In this document: positions 34,998 through 43,539 of the stretch, piece by piece
Layout: every line of letters starts with the position of its first letter
How positions within the stretch are numbered: the stretch's first letter is position 1
NCBI GenBank assembly: GCA_031283085.1
Contig: JAITCM010000097.1
Coordinates: 1 to 44,064, forward strand
Direction: 5' to 3'
Length of the DNA: 44,064 bases
Source of the DNA: Chitinispirillales bacterium
GTDB taxonomy: Bacteria; Fibrobacterota; Chitinivibrionia; Chitinivibrionales; Chitinispirillaceae
The notes under the pieces: model-generated
Database searches by the model: none
What the model saw: the letters and a program-made list of their open reading frames with translations, nothing else
What the model was told of the DNA's origin: nothing
Translations under genes and position numbers: made by a program

Positions 34998-36656
34998 ATG
35001 AAATCAGGTGTCGGATTGTTTCTGAAAGCGGCGGTAGTCACGGTATGCGTTATTGTGGGCACGGCGTTCGGGCAGACTGATATTACCGAGAAGTTCAAGG
35101 ACGCGAACTTCAGGGCGGCAGTGTACGGTATTATCCGTAAAACCGCCCCCGCCCCGATATTCGACAGCGACGTGAGCGGCGTGATTGTGATTGACGTGAA
35201 CGAAAAAGGCATATCAGACCTTTCAGGTATAGAATATTTTACCGCGTTGACGAGGTTGGAATGCGGAGACAACCGGCTGACCGCGCTTGACGTGTCGAAA
35301 AATACCGCGTTGAGGAATTTGTGGTGCCGCGATAATAAATTGACCGCGCTTGATGTGTCAAAGAACGCCGCGTTGACGGAATTGTCTTGCGCCGACAACA
35401 AATTAACCGCGCTCGACGTGTCCAAAAATCCAGCGCTGACAGAGTTATCCTGTCCCAACAACAAATTGACCGCGCTCGACGTATCGAAGAATACCGCGTT
35501 GACCGAGTTATTTTGTTACGGCAATCCATTGACAGCGCTCGATGTGTCTAAGAATATCGCGCTGACGAAGCTGTATTGCCGCGGCGGCAAGTTGACCGCG
35601 CTTGACGTGTCTAAGAATGTCGCGCTGACCGAGTTGGAATGCTCCGACAACCAATTGACCGCGCTCGATGTTTCTAAGAATGCCGCGCTTATGGGGTTGC
35701 ATTGCTCCGACAATCCATTGACCTCTCTTGACGTATCCAAGAATATAGCGCTGATGGAATTGTCTTGCTCCGACGCCGAGCTGACCGCGCTCGACGTGTC
35801 GAAGAATTCAGCGCTGACGGAGTTGTTCTGCTACGGCAACCGATTGACCGCTCTTGATGTGTCGAATAATGCCGCGCTGATGGGGCTGGAGTGTTCTGAC
35901 AACCGATTAACCGTTCTTGACGTGTCTAAGAACGTAGCTCTGACCGGGTTGGAATGCTCCGATAACCAACTGACCGCGCTCGACGTGTCAAAGAATCCCG
36001 CGCTGAAAAAGTTGAAATGCCATAAGAATATGCTAATAGCGCTTGATATGTCAAAGAATCCAACGCTGACGGTGTTGGAGTGCAAAGTCAACCGATTGGT
36101 CGCGCTTGACGTGTCTAAGAATACCGCGTTGACCGCGCTGTCCTGCGAAGTCAACCGGTTGGCCGCGATTAATGTGTCTAAAAGTACCGCGCTGACCGTG
36201 TTGTCCTGCTACGGCAATCAACTGACCGCGCTTGATGTGTTAAAGAATACCGCGCTGACCGTGTTGTCCTGCTCCGGCAATCAGCTGACCGCGCTTGATG
36301 TGTCGAAGAATACCGCGCTGACGCGGCTCTCTTGTTCCGATAACAAATTGACCGCGCTCAATGTCTCGAAGAATACCGCGCTGAGAGAGCTGTATGTGAA
36401 TGATAACTATTTTACCGGTGAGAACGATATCGTGGGTGTGAACAAATCAAAGTTCGCGGTTTTTAAATTCGCTCCGCAGAAAGACAAGGCCGCGCTCTCG
36501 CGTCCAACCGAACAATCGCCGCTGTCATCCCCGCCCCAGTCACCGTCGTTGCCGCCGCCCCAGTCCCCTCCGTCCACGTCTACATTACCGCAGTCGCCGC
36601 CGTCTCAGTCTCCTCCGTCCACGTCCACGTTACCGCCGCCTCAACCGAGCAGATGA
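34998..36656 (+). CDS. exported leucine-rich-repeat protein, 18 tandem 21-residue repeats
   Basis: A 552-residue protein with a signal peptide (MKSGVGLFLKAAVVTVCVIVGTAFG), a short N-terminal region (DITEKFKDANFRAAVYG), then 18 consecutive 21-residue repeats of consensus L-x-C-x-x-N-x-L-T-A-L-D-V-S-K-N-x-A-L-x-x (about 95-470) and a cap (YVNDNYFTG). A Ser/Pro-rich tail follows (SPPQSPSLPPPQSPP). Repeats of this LDVSKN type are widespread in Bacteroidetes, Fibrobacteres and pathogen surface proteins and usually mediate protein binding. Most repeats carry a Cys in the L-x-C position, so a Cys ladder is likely. The DNA repeats (63 bases) are similar enough for slippage or recombination. Confidence 0.9.
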   Translation: MKSGVGLFLKAAVVTVCVIVGTAFGQTDITEKFKDANFRAAVYGIIRKTAPAPIFDSDVSGVIVIDVNEKGISDLSGIEYFTALTRLECGDNRLTALDVSKNTALRNLWCRDNKLTALDVSKNAALTELSCADNKLTALDVSKNPALTELSCPNNKLTALDVSKNTALTELFCYGNPLTALDVSKNIALTKLYCRGGKLTALDVSKNVALTELECSDNQLTALDVSKNAALMGLHCSDNPLTSLDVSKNIALMELSCSDAELTALDVSKNSALTELFCYGNRLTALDVSNNAALMGLECSDNRLTVLDVSKNVALTGLECSDNQLTALDVSKNPALKKLKCHKNMLIALDMSKNPTLTVLECKVNRLVALDVSKNTALTALSCEVNRLAAINVSKSTALTVLSCYGNQLTALDVLKNTALTVLSCSGNQLTALDVSKNTALTRLSCSDNKLTALNVSKNTALRELYVNDNYFTGENDIVGVNKSKFAVFKFAPQKDKAALSRPTEQSPLSSPPQSPSLPPPQSPPSTSTLPQSPPSQSPPSTSTLPPPQPSR

Positions 36657-36711
36657 CCGTTGCCGTTCGTCACGAATATTACCGCCGTTTGTTCCGGCGC
36701 GTGGAGTTTCC

Positions 36712-37491
36712 TCAATGCCCGGTAAAACAAACGTTGCTTCCCACGTCCAATTCCAAAATCTCCGCCGCGTTCCCGCCGTTGACCCCTATCTCCATCAAGC
36801 CCGCCGAACCCGGATAAGCCACTACGTTCCACAATGGGACGTCGCTGTAGTGATTGCCAAGAGGTACGCGCCTGTCATTATCTAATATGCACTCCGGGGA
36901 GCCCCCGCAGGCGAAGACCACCTCGCGTGGGCTAATAGACGTTATCGCGTTGCCGAAGCGGTCTATGTATATCACCGCAGCCTCCGCCGTGCCCTTGCCG
37001 AGGCTCGGTTCAGGCCAGTGTAGCGTTACGTAATCTTTCGTCTCCTCGCCGCAACTCTCAAACTCCATCCAGTCGGAGAGTCCGGCGGCAAGCGGCGCCA
37101 AAAGGTCGCGGGCGGGGAAGGTTGAGCAGCCTGAGGGCAACAGGTACTCGTCGATGTTCACCTCTCTAACGTCCGCCGCCGTCTCGCGGCGCAGTACCCA
37201 CGACAAAAGGCCGTTGTCGGGGGCTAAGAAGATGTGCGACGCGGTCTTTGCGCAGATTACCCGTGTACGCGTGTTGCCGTAGTCCACCGCCGACATGAAC
37301 ACCGTGTTCTCCGGGAAGCTGCGGTATGAGGCTAAGAGGATAAAAGCGGCCTCCCGTATGTAACCCCGCTGAACAGTGTGCGTAAGGTCTATGGGGACAG
37401 CTGTCGGGTTGATAGAGAGGATAGTCCCCTTAAGCTCCCCGGCGAACCAGTCCTCGGTGCCGAAATCGGTGATTAAGGCGATAGTGCTCAT
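36712..37491 (-). CDS. SAM hydroxide adenosyltransferase family (DUF62)
   Basis: A 259-residue protein with LITDFGTEDWFAGELKG at the N-terminus, PIDLTHTVQRGYIREAAFIL, FLAPDNGLLSWVL and FPARDLLAPLAAGLS. This matches the family that hydrolyses S-adenosylmethionine to adenosine plus methionine, related to fluorinase/chlorinase. The usual VDPGVG loop is VDYGNTRTRV here. The C-terminal domain carries YIDRFGNAITSI and VVAYPGSAGLMEIGVNGG. It begins behind AAAGGA, 31 bases downstream of htpG's stop, and may share its transcript. The physiological role is uncertain for most members. Confidence 0.85.
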   Translation of the reverse strand: MSTIALITDFGTEDWFAGELKGTILSINPTAVPIDLTHTVQRGYIREAAFILLASYRSFPENTVFMSAVDYGNTRTRVICAKTASHIFLAPDNGLLSWVLRRETAADVREVNIDEYLLPSGCSTFPARDLLAPLAAGLSDWMEFESCGEETKDYVTLHWPEPSLGKGTAEAAVIYIDRFGNAITSISPREVVFACGGSPECILDNDRRVPLGNHYSDVPLWNVVAYPGSAGLMEIGVNGGNAAEILELDVGSNVCFTGH

Positions 37492-37522
37492 ACGGGTCTA
37501 TCCTTTCTGCGCGTAGACAGTT

Positions 37523-39436
37523 TCAATATTTCTTAGCGCTGGCCTTTTCAAGCATTGCGTTGACCCGCTTCAGGTAGACCGCCGCATCTGCCGCCGGCTT
37601 GCCCTCCGCGATTAGCGCGCCGTCGTGAATCAGCCGCACCCAGTCCGCAAGTTCCGGGTCGTCCGGCGCCTCGCCGTAGCGTGTGTTGATATTTTTGATG
37701 ATGGGATGCTCGGCGTTGATTTCAAGAACCCGCTTCGACACCGGCACCGCCTGACCCATTGCCTTCATCATCTTCTCTAAATGCGCCCCAACGGACTGAT
37801 CTCCGGCGACTAAGCACGCCGGGCTGTCTTTTAGCCTGCCGGTTACGCGGACGTCCTCTATGGCGTCGGCCAGTATCTCTTTTATGCGCCCGGAAAGCCC
37901 TTTTAGCTCCGCCTGCGCCGCCTCCCGCTTCTCCGCTTCCTCCTTACCCAAATTCCCCAAGTCAAGGTCGCCCTTTGTGATGGATTTCAGCTGTTTCCCA
38001 TCGTATTCGCCGATGCCGCCCATGCCGATTATCCACTCGTCAACCGGATCGACAAGGTAAAGTACCTCTATGCTCTTCGCCCTGAATATCTCCAGGTGCG
38101 GGCTCTTCTCCGCGACGGCGCGGTTTTCCGCCGTGATGTAGTAGATGTCTTTCTGTTCCTCCCGCATCCTGCCGGCGTACTGTTTCAGCGACACGAAATC
38201 GTCGCCGCTCTCGCTCTCGCAGATGGATGATTGGAATCGCGCCAATTCCAGGAGTTTCTCGCGGTTCTCATAGTCGTTGTACAGCCCCTCTTTGAGCACC
38301 GCCCCGAAACCCTTCCAAAAATCTTTGTAGGCCGCCGGATCGCCCTCCGCCATCTCCGTTAATTTTCCCAGAATTTTTGAGACGAGCGCCTTAGACATCC
38401 GCTCTATCACCGCGTTCTTCTGCAGCATCTCGCGGGAAACGTTTAGCGGCAGGTCTTCGGAATCGACCACGCCGCGGACGAAGCGCAAATACTCCGGCAA
38501 CAGTTCCTTGCAGTTGTCCATGATGAAGACGCGCCTCACGTAGAGTTTCACGCCATGCTTGCGTTCGAAAGAGGAGAAGAGGTCAAAGGCCGGCTGCGCC
38601 GGAATGAAGAGCAGCGACGAGTATTCAAGCACCCCCTCGGCCTTGCTGTGCATCGCGCAAAGCGTTTTCCCGTAACCGCCCAGCGCTTGGTGATAGAACT
38701 CCTCGTACTGCTCCGGCGTAACTTCGGAAGCGGGGCGCAGCCACAGCGGTTTGGTCTGGTTGACGACCTCGTTTTCCCCCTTGTCATTCGGCAGGTAGAT
38801 GGGGAACGCGATGAAGTCCGAGTATTTTTTTATGAGCGAGCGCGCTTGCCACAAATCCGCGTATTCGCCCTCGTCCTCTTTCAGGTAGACGACGACGTCC
38901 GTCCCGTGCCCTTCCTTTTCGGCGTCGCTGATGGTGTATGAGTTTTCCCCGCCGGACTCCCAGGCAACCGCGCCGCCGTCGCCGCCGGCCCGCTTTGTGA
39001 CGACCCTGACGCGGTTCGCCACCATAAACGCGGAGTAGAATCCAACGCCGAACTGCCCGATGAGGTTAGAGTCGGCCCGCTGGTCGCCGGTCATCTTTTC
39101 GAGGAACGCCTTGGAGCCGGAGCGGGCGATTGTGCCGAGGTTCTCAATGGCCTCTTCCCGTGTCATCCCTATTCCGTTGTCGGACACAGTGACGGTCTTT
39201 GCGTCCTTGTCAACGGCGACGCGTATGGCGAGTTCCGCGCCGGCGTTGAGCGCCGGATTGGTCAGCGCCTCAAAGCGCAGCTTGTCGAGCGCGTCGGAAG
39301 CGTTTGAGACCAGCTCGCGGAGAAAGACCTCCTTGTGGCTGTAGAGCGAGTGAATCATCAGGTGAAGAAGCTGCTTGGCCTCGGTTTGGAACTCCAAGTT
39401 CTGGGATTGCGATTGGTTCAGGTTTTGCGTCTGCAT
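37523..39436 (-). CDS. htpG: chaperone HtpG (Hsp90)
   Basis: A 637-residue Hsp90 with an AAAGGAGG site ten bases before ATG. N-terminal ATPase signature blocks: [69 protein letters not shown] and [14 protein letters not shown]. Middle and C-terminal domains follow ([36 protein letters not shown]). Length is typical (E. coli 624). The first 15 residues are Gln/Asn-rich ([12 protein letters not shown]), an unusual extension. Long antisense open frames over this gene are shadows. Confidence 0.97.
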
Positions 39437-39707
39437 GGCGGTTTGCCTCCTTTCTTAAAGGTGTTTTTTGTAGCGGGTTATCGGGTTTAGTCCGGTTTGA
39501 TTCGTTTGATAACGTATAAATATACATTATCGGCTAATAAAATGTGAATAAAATTTTGAGATGATGTTCATATCGGAGCCCTCCGCTACCGCGATGCCCG
39601 GCCGAAACCGCTAAAAATCAACGCCGCCGCCCGCGGCTTTTATTATATTTAGTTATGGAACGGGTTGCGGAACCGGCAACCGTCAATTAAAAAGTAAGGA
39701 ATAACGT
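39437..39707. promoter_or_regulatory. divergent promoter region of htpG and the methyltransferase gene
   Basis: A TATATT box at 39644-39649 is the best -10 candidate on the plus strand, and AAGGAATAACGT precedes the ATG at 39708. Otherwise no conserved element is seen. Confidence 0.35.
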
Positions 39708-41408
39708 ATGAAGACCGCACAAACGGAATCGACATTCGACGCGAACAAGCTCATCCTCGGAGACAATCTTGAAGTGCTGAGGACGCTCCCGGAAAACAGC
39801 GTAGACCTCATCTATCTTGACCCGCCGTTCTTCAGCAACAGAAACTACGATGTGATTTGGGGCGATTCCGGGGAGATTCGGAGCTTTGAGGACAGGTGGT
39901 CGGGGGGAATCGACCACTACATTGCCTGGCTCAAAGAGCGGGTAGAGCAGATGCACAGAGTGTTGAAACCGACCGGGAGTTTGTTCCTCCATTGCGATTG
40001 GCACGCTAACGCGTATATCCGCGTCCATATCTTGGACAAGATATTCGGCGAGAAGAATTTCAGGAATGAGATTGTTTGGAAAAGGACAACGGCGCATAGT
40101 GACAGCGGAAGATTTGGAATGAATTCCGACAGTATCTTTTATTATACAAAAACAAGTAAATATACGTTCAACCAACAATTTCAAGATTATGATGAGGAAT
40201 ACAGGAAGCGATTTAGAACGGATAAAAACGGAAGATTGTTTATTGACGATAATTTATCGGCAAAAAGTTTAAGCGGCGGAGGTTACGAATACGAGTATAA
40301 AGGTGTGTTCAACTTATGGCGTTGTCCGGTAGAAACAATGGCGCAATACGATAAAGATGATAAATTGTACTATACCGGCAACGGCGGTATTCGGTTAAAA
40401 CGGTATTTGGATGAATTGCAGGGGCTTCCGTGTCAAACGATATGGGTGGACATCAATCCTGTTAATTCCCAAGCTAAAGAAAAAATCGGTTACCCGACCC
40501 AAAAGCCGGAGGCGCTTTTAGAGCGAATAATCAAATGCGCGAGCAACGAAGGTGACATTGTGCTTGACCCATTTATGGGCGGCGGCACGACCCTCGCCGC
40601 AGCCGACAAACTCAACCGTCGCTGGCTCGGCATAGACCAGTCCCCGATGGCGGTAAAGGTGACGGATTTCCGCCTGCAGAACCAGACGGATTTATTTTCC
40701 GTGCTTACGCCGCCGTACACTGTGCAGCTCCACAAGTACGACTACGACACGCTCCGCTACAAAGACGCCTTTGAGTTTGAGAGTTGGATAGTAAGGCAGT
40801 ACGGCGGAACTGCGAATATGAAGCAACGCGGCGATTTAGGCCTTGACGGAAGAATGGGGGACAATACGCCCATACAGGTAAAGCGCTCCGATAATATCGG
40901 GCGGAGCGTTATTGACAATTTCAAATCAGCCGCCGAACGTTACGACAGGAATCTCTTTATCAAAAATCAGAAAGCTAAACAGCCGGCAGGCTACATAATA
41001 GCCTTTAGTTTCGGCAAGGGCGCTGTCGGCGAAGTCGCCAGATTGAAGAACGAGGAGAACGTCATAATCAAATTAGTAAGGGTAGACGAGATAGTCGAGG
41101 TAGCGGTAAAGCCCGTCATCAACGTTAAGATAAAAGAGCTTGGGAGGGACGCGAAAGGGGACAGGACTATTGAGTTTACCGCGCGCGGCGAGAGCGACGC
41201 GGGCGTGGAGTTTTACAGTTGGGATTTCGAGTATGACGAAGAGCGCGGCTTCAAGGCGTCCGTGATAATGGACAAGGAGGGCCGCCAAGCCGTTCCCTTG
41301 CCGGCCGGAACGCACAACATAGCGGTAAAGGCAGTGGACAACGACGGTCTGGAGAACATAGAGGTGGTGCGTCTAAGGCTCAACGGTAAGGTAAAACGCG
41401 AACCGTAG
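39708..41408 (+). CDS. DNA methyltransferase fused to Mrr-like nuclease with Ig/PKD-like C-terminus
   Basis: One 566-residue chain with three parts. Residues 14-330 are a permuted (beta-class) N6-adenine/N4-cytosine DNA methyltransferase: catalytic DPPF (38-41) precedes the SAM-binding DPFMGGGTT (287-295), with YPTQKPEALLERIIKC between them. Residues about 345-465 look like a PD-(D/E)XK restriction-endonuclease domain of the Mrr type: ESWIVRQYGG, GLDGRMGD (D380) and PIQVKRSD (Q390, K392). Residues about 470-560 resemble an Ig/PKD fold (EFTARGESDAGVEFYSWDF, LPAGTHNIAVKAVDNDG). No separate specificity, helicase or endonuclease gene is adjacent, so this may be a self-contained restriction-modification enzyme. 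The target site cannot be read from sequence. Confidence 0.8.
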   Translation: MKTAQTESTFDANKLILGDNLEVLRTLPENSVDLIYLDPPFFSNRNYDVIWGDSGEIRSFEDRWSGGIDHYIAWLKERVEQMHRVLKPTGSLFLHCDWHANAYIRVHILDKIFGEKNFRNEIVWKRTTAHSDSGRFGMNSDSIFYYTKTSKYTFNQQFQDYDEEYRKRFRTDKNGRLFIDDNLSAKSLSGGGYEYEYKGVFNLWRCPVETMAQYDKDDKLYYTGNGGIRLKRYLDELQGLPCQTIWVDINPVNSQAKEKIGYPTQKPEALLERIIKCASNEGDIVLDPFMGGGTTLAAADKLNRRWLGIDQSPMAVKVTDFRLQNQTDLFSVLTPPYTVQLHKYDYDTLRYKDAFEFESWIVRQYGGTANMKQRGDLGLDGRMGDNTPIQVKRSDNIGRSVIDNFKSAAERYDRNLFIKNQKAKQPAGYIIAFSFGKGAVGEVARLKNEENVIIKLVRVDEIVEVAVKPVINVKIKELGRDAKGDRTIEFTARGESDAGVEFYSWDFEYDEERGFKASVIMDKEGRQAVPLPAGTHNIAVKAVDNDGLENIEVVRLRLNGKVKREP

Positions 41409-41409
41409 A

Positions 41410-41427
41410 GGCGCGATTTATCGCGCC
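41410..41427. repeat. short hairpin after the methyltransferase gene
   Basis: GGCGCGAT and ATCGCGCC pair perfectly around a two-base loop just after the stop codon. There is no T-tract, so terminator function is uncertain. Confidence 0.4.
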
Positions 41428-41510
41428 CTCGCCGCCATATTATGTGGTATGGGCGGGGGTAATCGGTAAAAGATACCCGGATAACCGCGGAAGATATTAT
41501 ATTACCAAGT

Positions 41511-42326
41511 ATGGATAGGCGAAACTTCGTAAAAGCGTTCGCGTTGGCCGGCGCCGCCGCGGCCATTAAAATCAGCGGCGTTTTTGAAAAAGACGACGCG
41601 CCCATGGGTGACGCTTTACGCGCAGATGGTTATCATGTCGGCCGAATGGATATCCTGATTGCGCTGGTTTTGATTGCTTTCGCGTTGATTTCGAGTAATA
41701 GCGGCAATGAGGCGTCTATCGCGCAACAGGTACATGAATCTCCATCGGACAGTACGCCAGCGAATCATTTGGAAAAGGTAGAAGTACCGGCGAAAACGCG
41801 TAACGCGCGGATAGATGAAAAAGCAAAAGAAGCTTTGTCGTTTTGCAAAGCCAATGAATGCGACACAGGGTTTTGCGTACTTATTGACATGAAAATCCAT
41901 TCTGGGAAATACCGTATGTTTATTTATGACTTCAAAAATCAGGAAGTGGAAAAAAAGGCTTTAGTTACCCATGGAGCCGGAAGAGGCGACAGGGTAAGCA
42001 CAGACGCCGCGCCTCTTTTCGGCAACGAAAAAGGAAGTTGGCTGACTTCGCTTGGAAAATATAAAACAGGCGAACGCGACTATAGTCAGTGGGGTATAAA
42101 CGTGCATTATAAGCTGCACGGTTTGGAAACAAGCAACAGCAATGCCTTTGAACGCTTGGTAGTGCTTCATTCTTATACGCCCGTTCCTTCCTATGAAATA
42201 TACCCTTTTTACTTGCCAATGCAATGGAGTCAGGGCTGCCCCGTTACGGATGACGAAACTATGGCCTGGTTAGACGCTAAACTGGAAAATACTAAACAGC
42301 CTGTATTGCTATGGATTTTTTATTAG
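41511..42326 (+). CDS. YkuD_2-type L,D-transpeptidase with a copied N-terminal leader
   Basis: The 271-residue frame has two parts. Residues 1-23 (MDRRNFVKAFALAGAAAAIK) almost duplicate the leader of the next gene. After a short filler, a second hydrophobic segment (about 46-62, MDILIALVLIAFALI) looks like the original signal or anchor. Residues about 100-265 are a murein L,D-transpeptidase catalytic domain: IHSGKYRMFIYDF, ALVTHGAGRGD, GSWLTSLGKYKTGE, HGLETSNSNAFERLVVLH (His220) and QWSQGCPV (Cys243). Such enzymes make 3-3 crosslinks or attach proteins to peptidoglycan. The start could be ATG 41511 or an internal ATG near 41646; the 5' end appears chimeric. Confidence 0.8.
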   Translation: MDRRNFVKAFALAGAAAAIKISGVFEKDDAPMGDALRADGYHVGRMDILIALVLIAFALISSNSGNEASIAQQVHESPSDSTPANHLEKVEVPAKTRNARIDEKAKEALSFCKANECDTGFCVLIDMKIHSGKYRMFIYDFKNQEVEKKALVTHGAGRGDRVSTDAAPLFGNEKGSWLTSLGKYKTGERDYSQWGINVHYKLHGLETSNSNAFERLVVLHSYTPVPSYEIYPFYLPMQWSQGCPVTDDETMAWLDAKLENTKQPVLLWIFY

Positions 42327-42333
42327 CGAAAAA

Positions 42334-42363
42334 TTGTCTATTAACCGCCGCGTTAATTATATT
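42334..42363 (+). promoter_or_regulatory. candidate promoter of the DUF362 gene
   Basis: TTGTCT (42334-42339), an 18-base spacer and TATATT (42358-42363) lie so that transcription would begin at or next to ATG 42370. No ribosome site is seen. The preceding transpeptidase gene has the same TATATT spacing. Confidence 0.45.
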
Positions 42364-42369
42364 ATCAGT

Positions 42370-43305
42370 ATGGATAGACGAAACTTCATAAAAGCGTTTG
42401 CGTTGGCCGGCGCCGCGGTGGCTCTCAAATTGAGGGGCGCCGGGGATGTTTTTGCTCAAACGGCGGCGGTTCAGGCGGAAAAGCCGGCGGATATGGCGGC
42501 CGTTTTGGGCGGTGAGCCGGATGCCATGTTCCGAAAGGCCATTGCCGAGATGGGCGGAATGGGGAGGTTTGTGAAGAGGGGGGACAAGGTTGTCGTGAAA
42601 CCGAATATCGGGTGGGACAAGGCGCCGGAGCTGGCGGCCAACACCAACCCGGTTTTGGTGAAGGAGATTGTCAGCCAGTGCTTCGCGGTCGGGGCAAAGG
42701 AGGTCGCCGTTTTTGACAATACCTGCGACAACTGGAAAAAATGCTACGAAAACAGCGGCATCGAGGCGGCGGTAAAGGCCGCCGGCGGAAAAATGCTGCC
42801 TGCCGACGAAGTATCCTACTACAGAGAAATCTCCTTGCCGCAGGGCAAAAAAGTGAAGAGCATGAAGGTGCATCAGGCCATTTTGGACTGCGACGCCTGG
42901 ATTAACGTCCCGGTATTAAAGAACCACGGCGGCGCGAGTTTGAGCATCTCCATGAAGAATTTAATGGGAATCATTTGGGACAGAAGGTTCTTCCACATCT
43001 CCGATTTACAGCAGTGCATAGCGGATATGTGCACGCTGGAAAAGAAACCCGCGCTGAATGTGGTCGATGCGTACAGGGTGCTTAAAACGAGCGGTCCGCG
43101 AGGTAAATCGGCGGAGGATACCGCCCTCGCCAAGGCCCTGTTTATGTCGCAGGACATAGTGGCCGTGGATACTGCCGCCACGAAATTTTTCGGCCAAATT
43201 CGCGAAATATCCATAGACGATGTGAAACATTTGGCGTTGGGGCAGGCGCTGAAAATTGGGACTATGGATATCGATAAGCTGAACGTGAAGAGAATCAGAA
43301 TGTGA
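42370..43305 (+). CDS. Tat-exported DUF362 protein
   Basis: Starting at ATG 42370 gives 311 residues. A twin-arginine-type leader (MDRRNFIKAFALAGAAVALKLRG) is followed by a DUF362 domain: KRGDKVVVKPNIGWDKAPEL, NPVLVKEIVSQCFAVGAKEVAVF, WINVPVLKNHGGASLSISMKNL, and VVDAYRVLKTSGPRGKS. DUF362 proteins often occur with ferredoxin domains or redox proteins; here the ferredoxin part is absent. Twin-arginine export suggests that it folds, possibly with a cofactor, before export. Function unknown. Confidence 0.85.
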   Translation: MDRRNFIKAFALAGAAVALKLRGAGDVFAQTAAVQAEKPADMAAVLGGEPDAMFRKAIAEMGGMGRFVKRGDKVVVKPNIGWDKAPELAANTNPVLVKEIVSQCFAVGAKEVAVFDNTCDNWKKCYENSGIEAAVKAAGGKMLPADEVSYYREISLPQGKKVKSMKVHQAILDCDAWINVPVLKNHGGASLSISMKNLMGIIWDRRFFHISDLQQCIADMCTLEKKPALNVVDAYRVLKTSGPRGKSAEDTALAKALFMSQDIVAVDTAATKFFGQIREISIDDVKHLALGQALKIGTMDIDKLNVKRIRM

Positions 43306-43354
43306 AAAGTTTCGACTTTTATTGGCATTTTTAACACAAAGAGAAGAGTTGCGG

Positions 43355-43450
43355 ATGATAATCGCTAACCCCGGCTACTTAATAAAATCGCGGTTCAGAC
43401 AATATTTTATCAGGGGGAAGGCTGTTGTGCGGTCTTCCCCATATTTTTAG
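43355..43450 (+). pseudogene. short duplicate of a nuclease-gene start
   Basis: A 31-codon frame starts GCGGATGATAATCGCTAACCC and encodes MIIANPGYLIKSRF. The next gene begins with nearly the same DNA and MIIANP. After these first residues the two sequences diverge. It looks like the abandoned 5' end of a PD-(D/E)XK transposase-family gene rather than a functional peptide. Confidence 0.4.
43414..43448 (+). terminator. candidate terminator downstream of the DUF362 gene
   Basis: GGGGAAG and CTTCCCC pair across 13 bases and are followed by ATATTTTT. The loop is long, so strength is uncertain. Confidence 0.4.
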
Positions 43451-43539
43451 AAAAACAAGCCTGAATCGCCCGCACGGATATTATATTTATAACTTTAATG
43501 ATTTAGATACTCGGAACCCCAGGTCAAAGAGGCGGGCGG

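Noticed and set aside
35239-36154. Possible CRISPR-like array from regular repeats
   Set aside because: The repeats have no unique spacers; they are in-frame 63-base units of the leucine-rich-repeat gene.
41410-41427. Strong terminator after the methyltransferase gene
   Set aside because: The hairpin is perfect but no T-tract follows; I list it only as a repeat.
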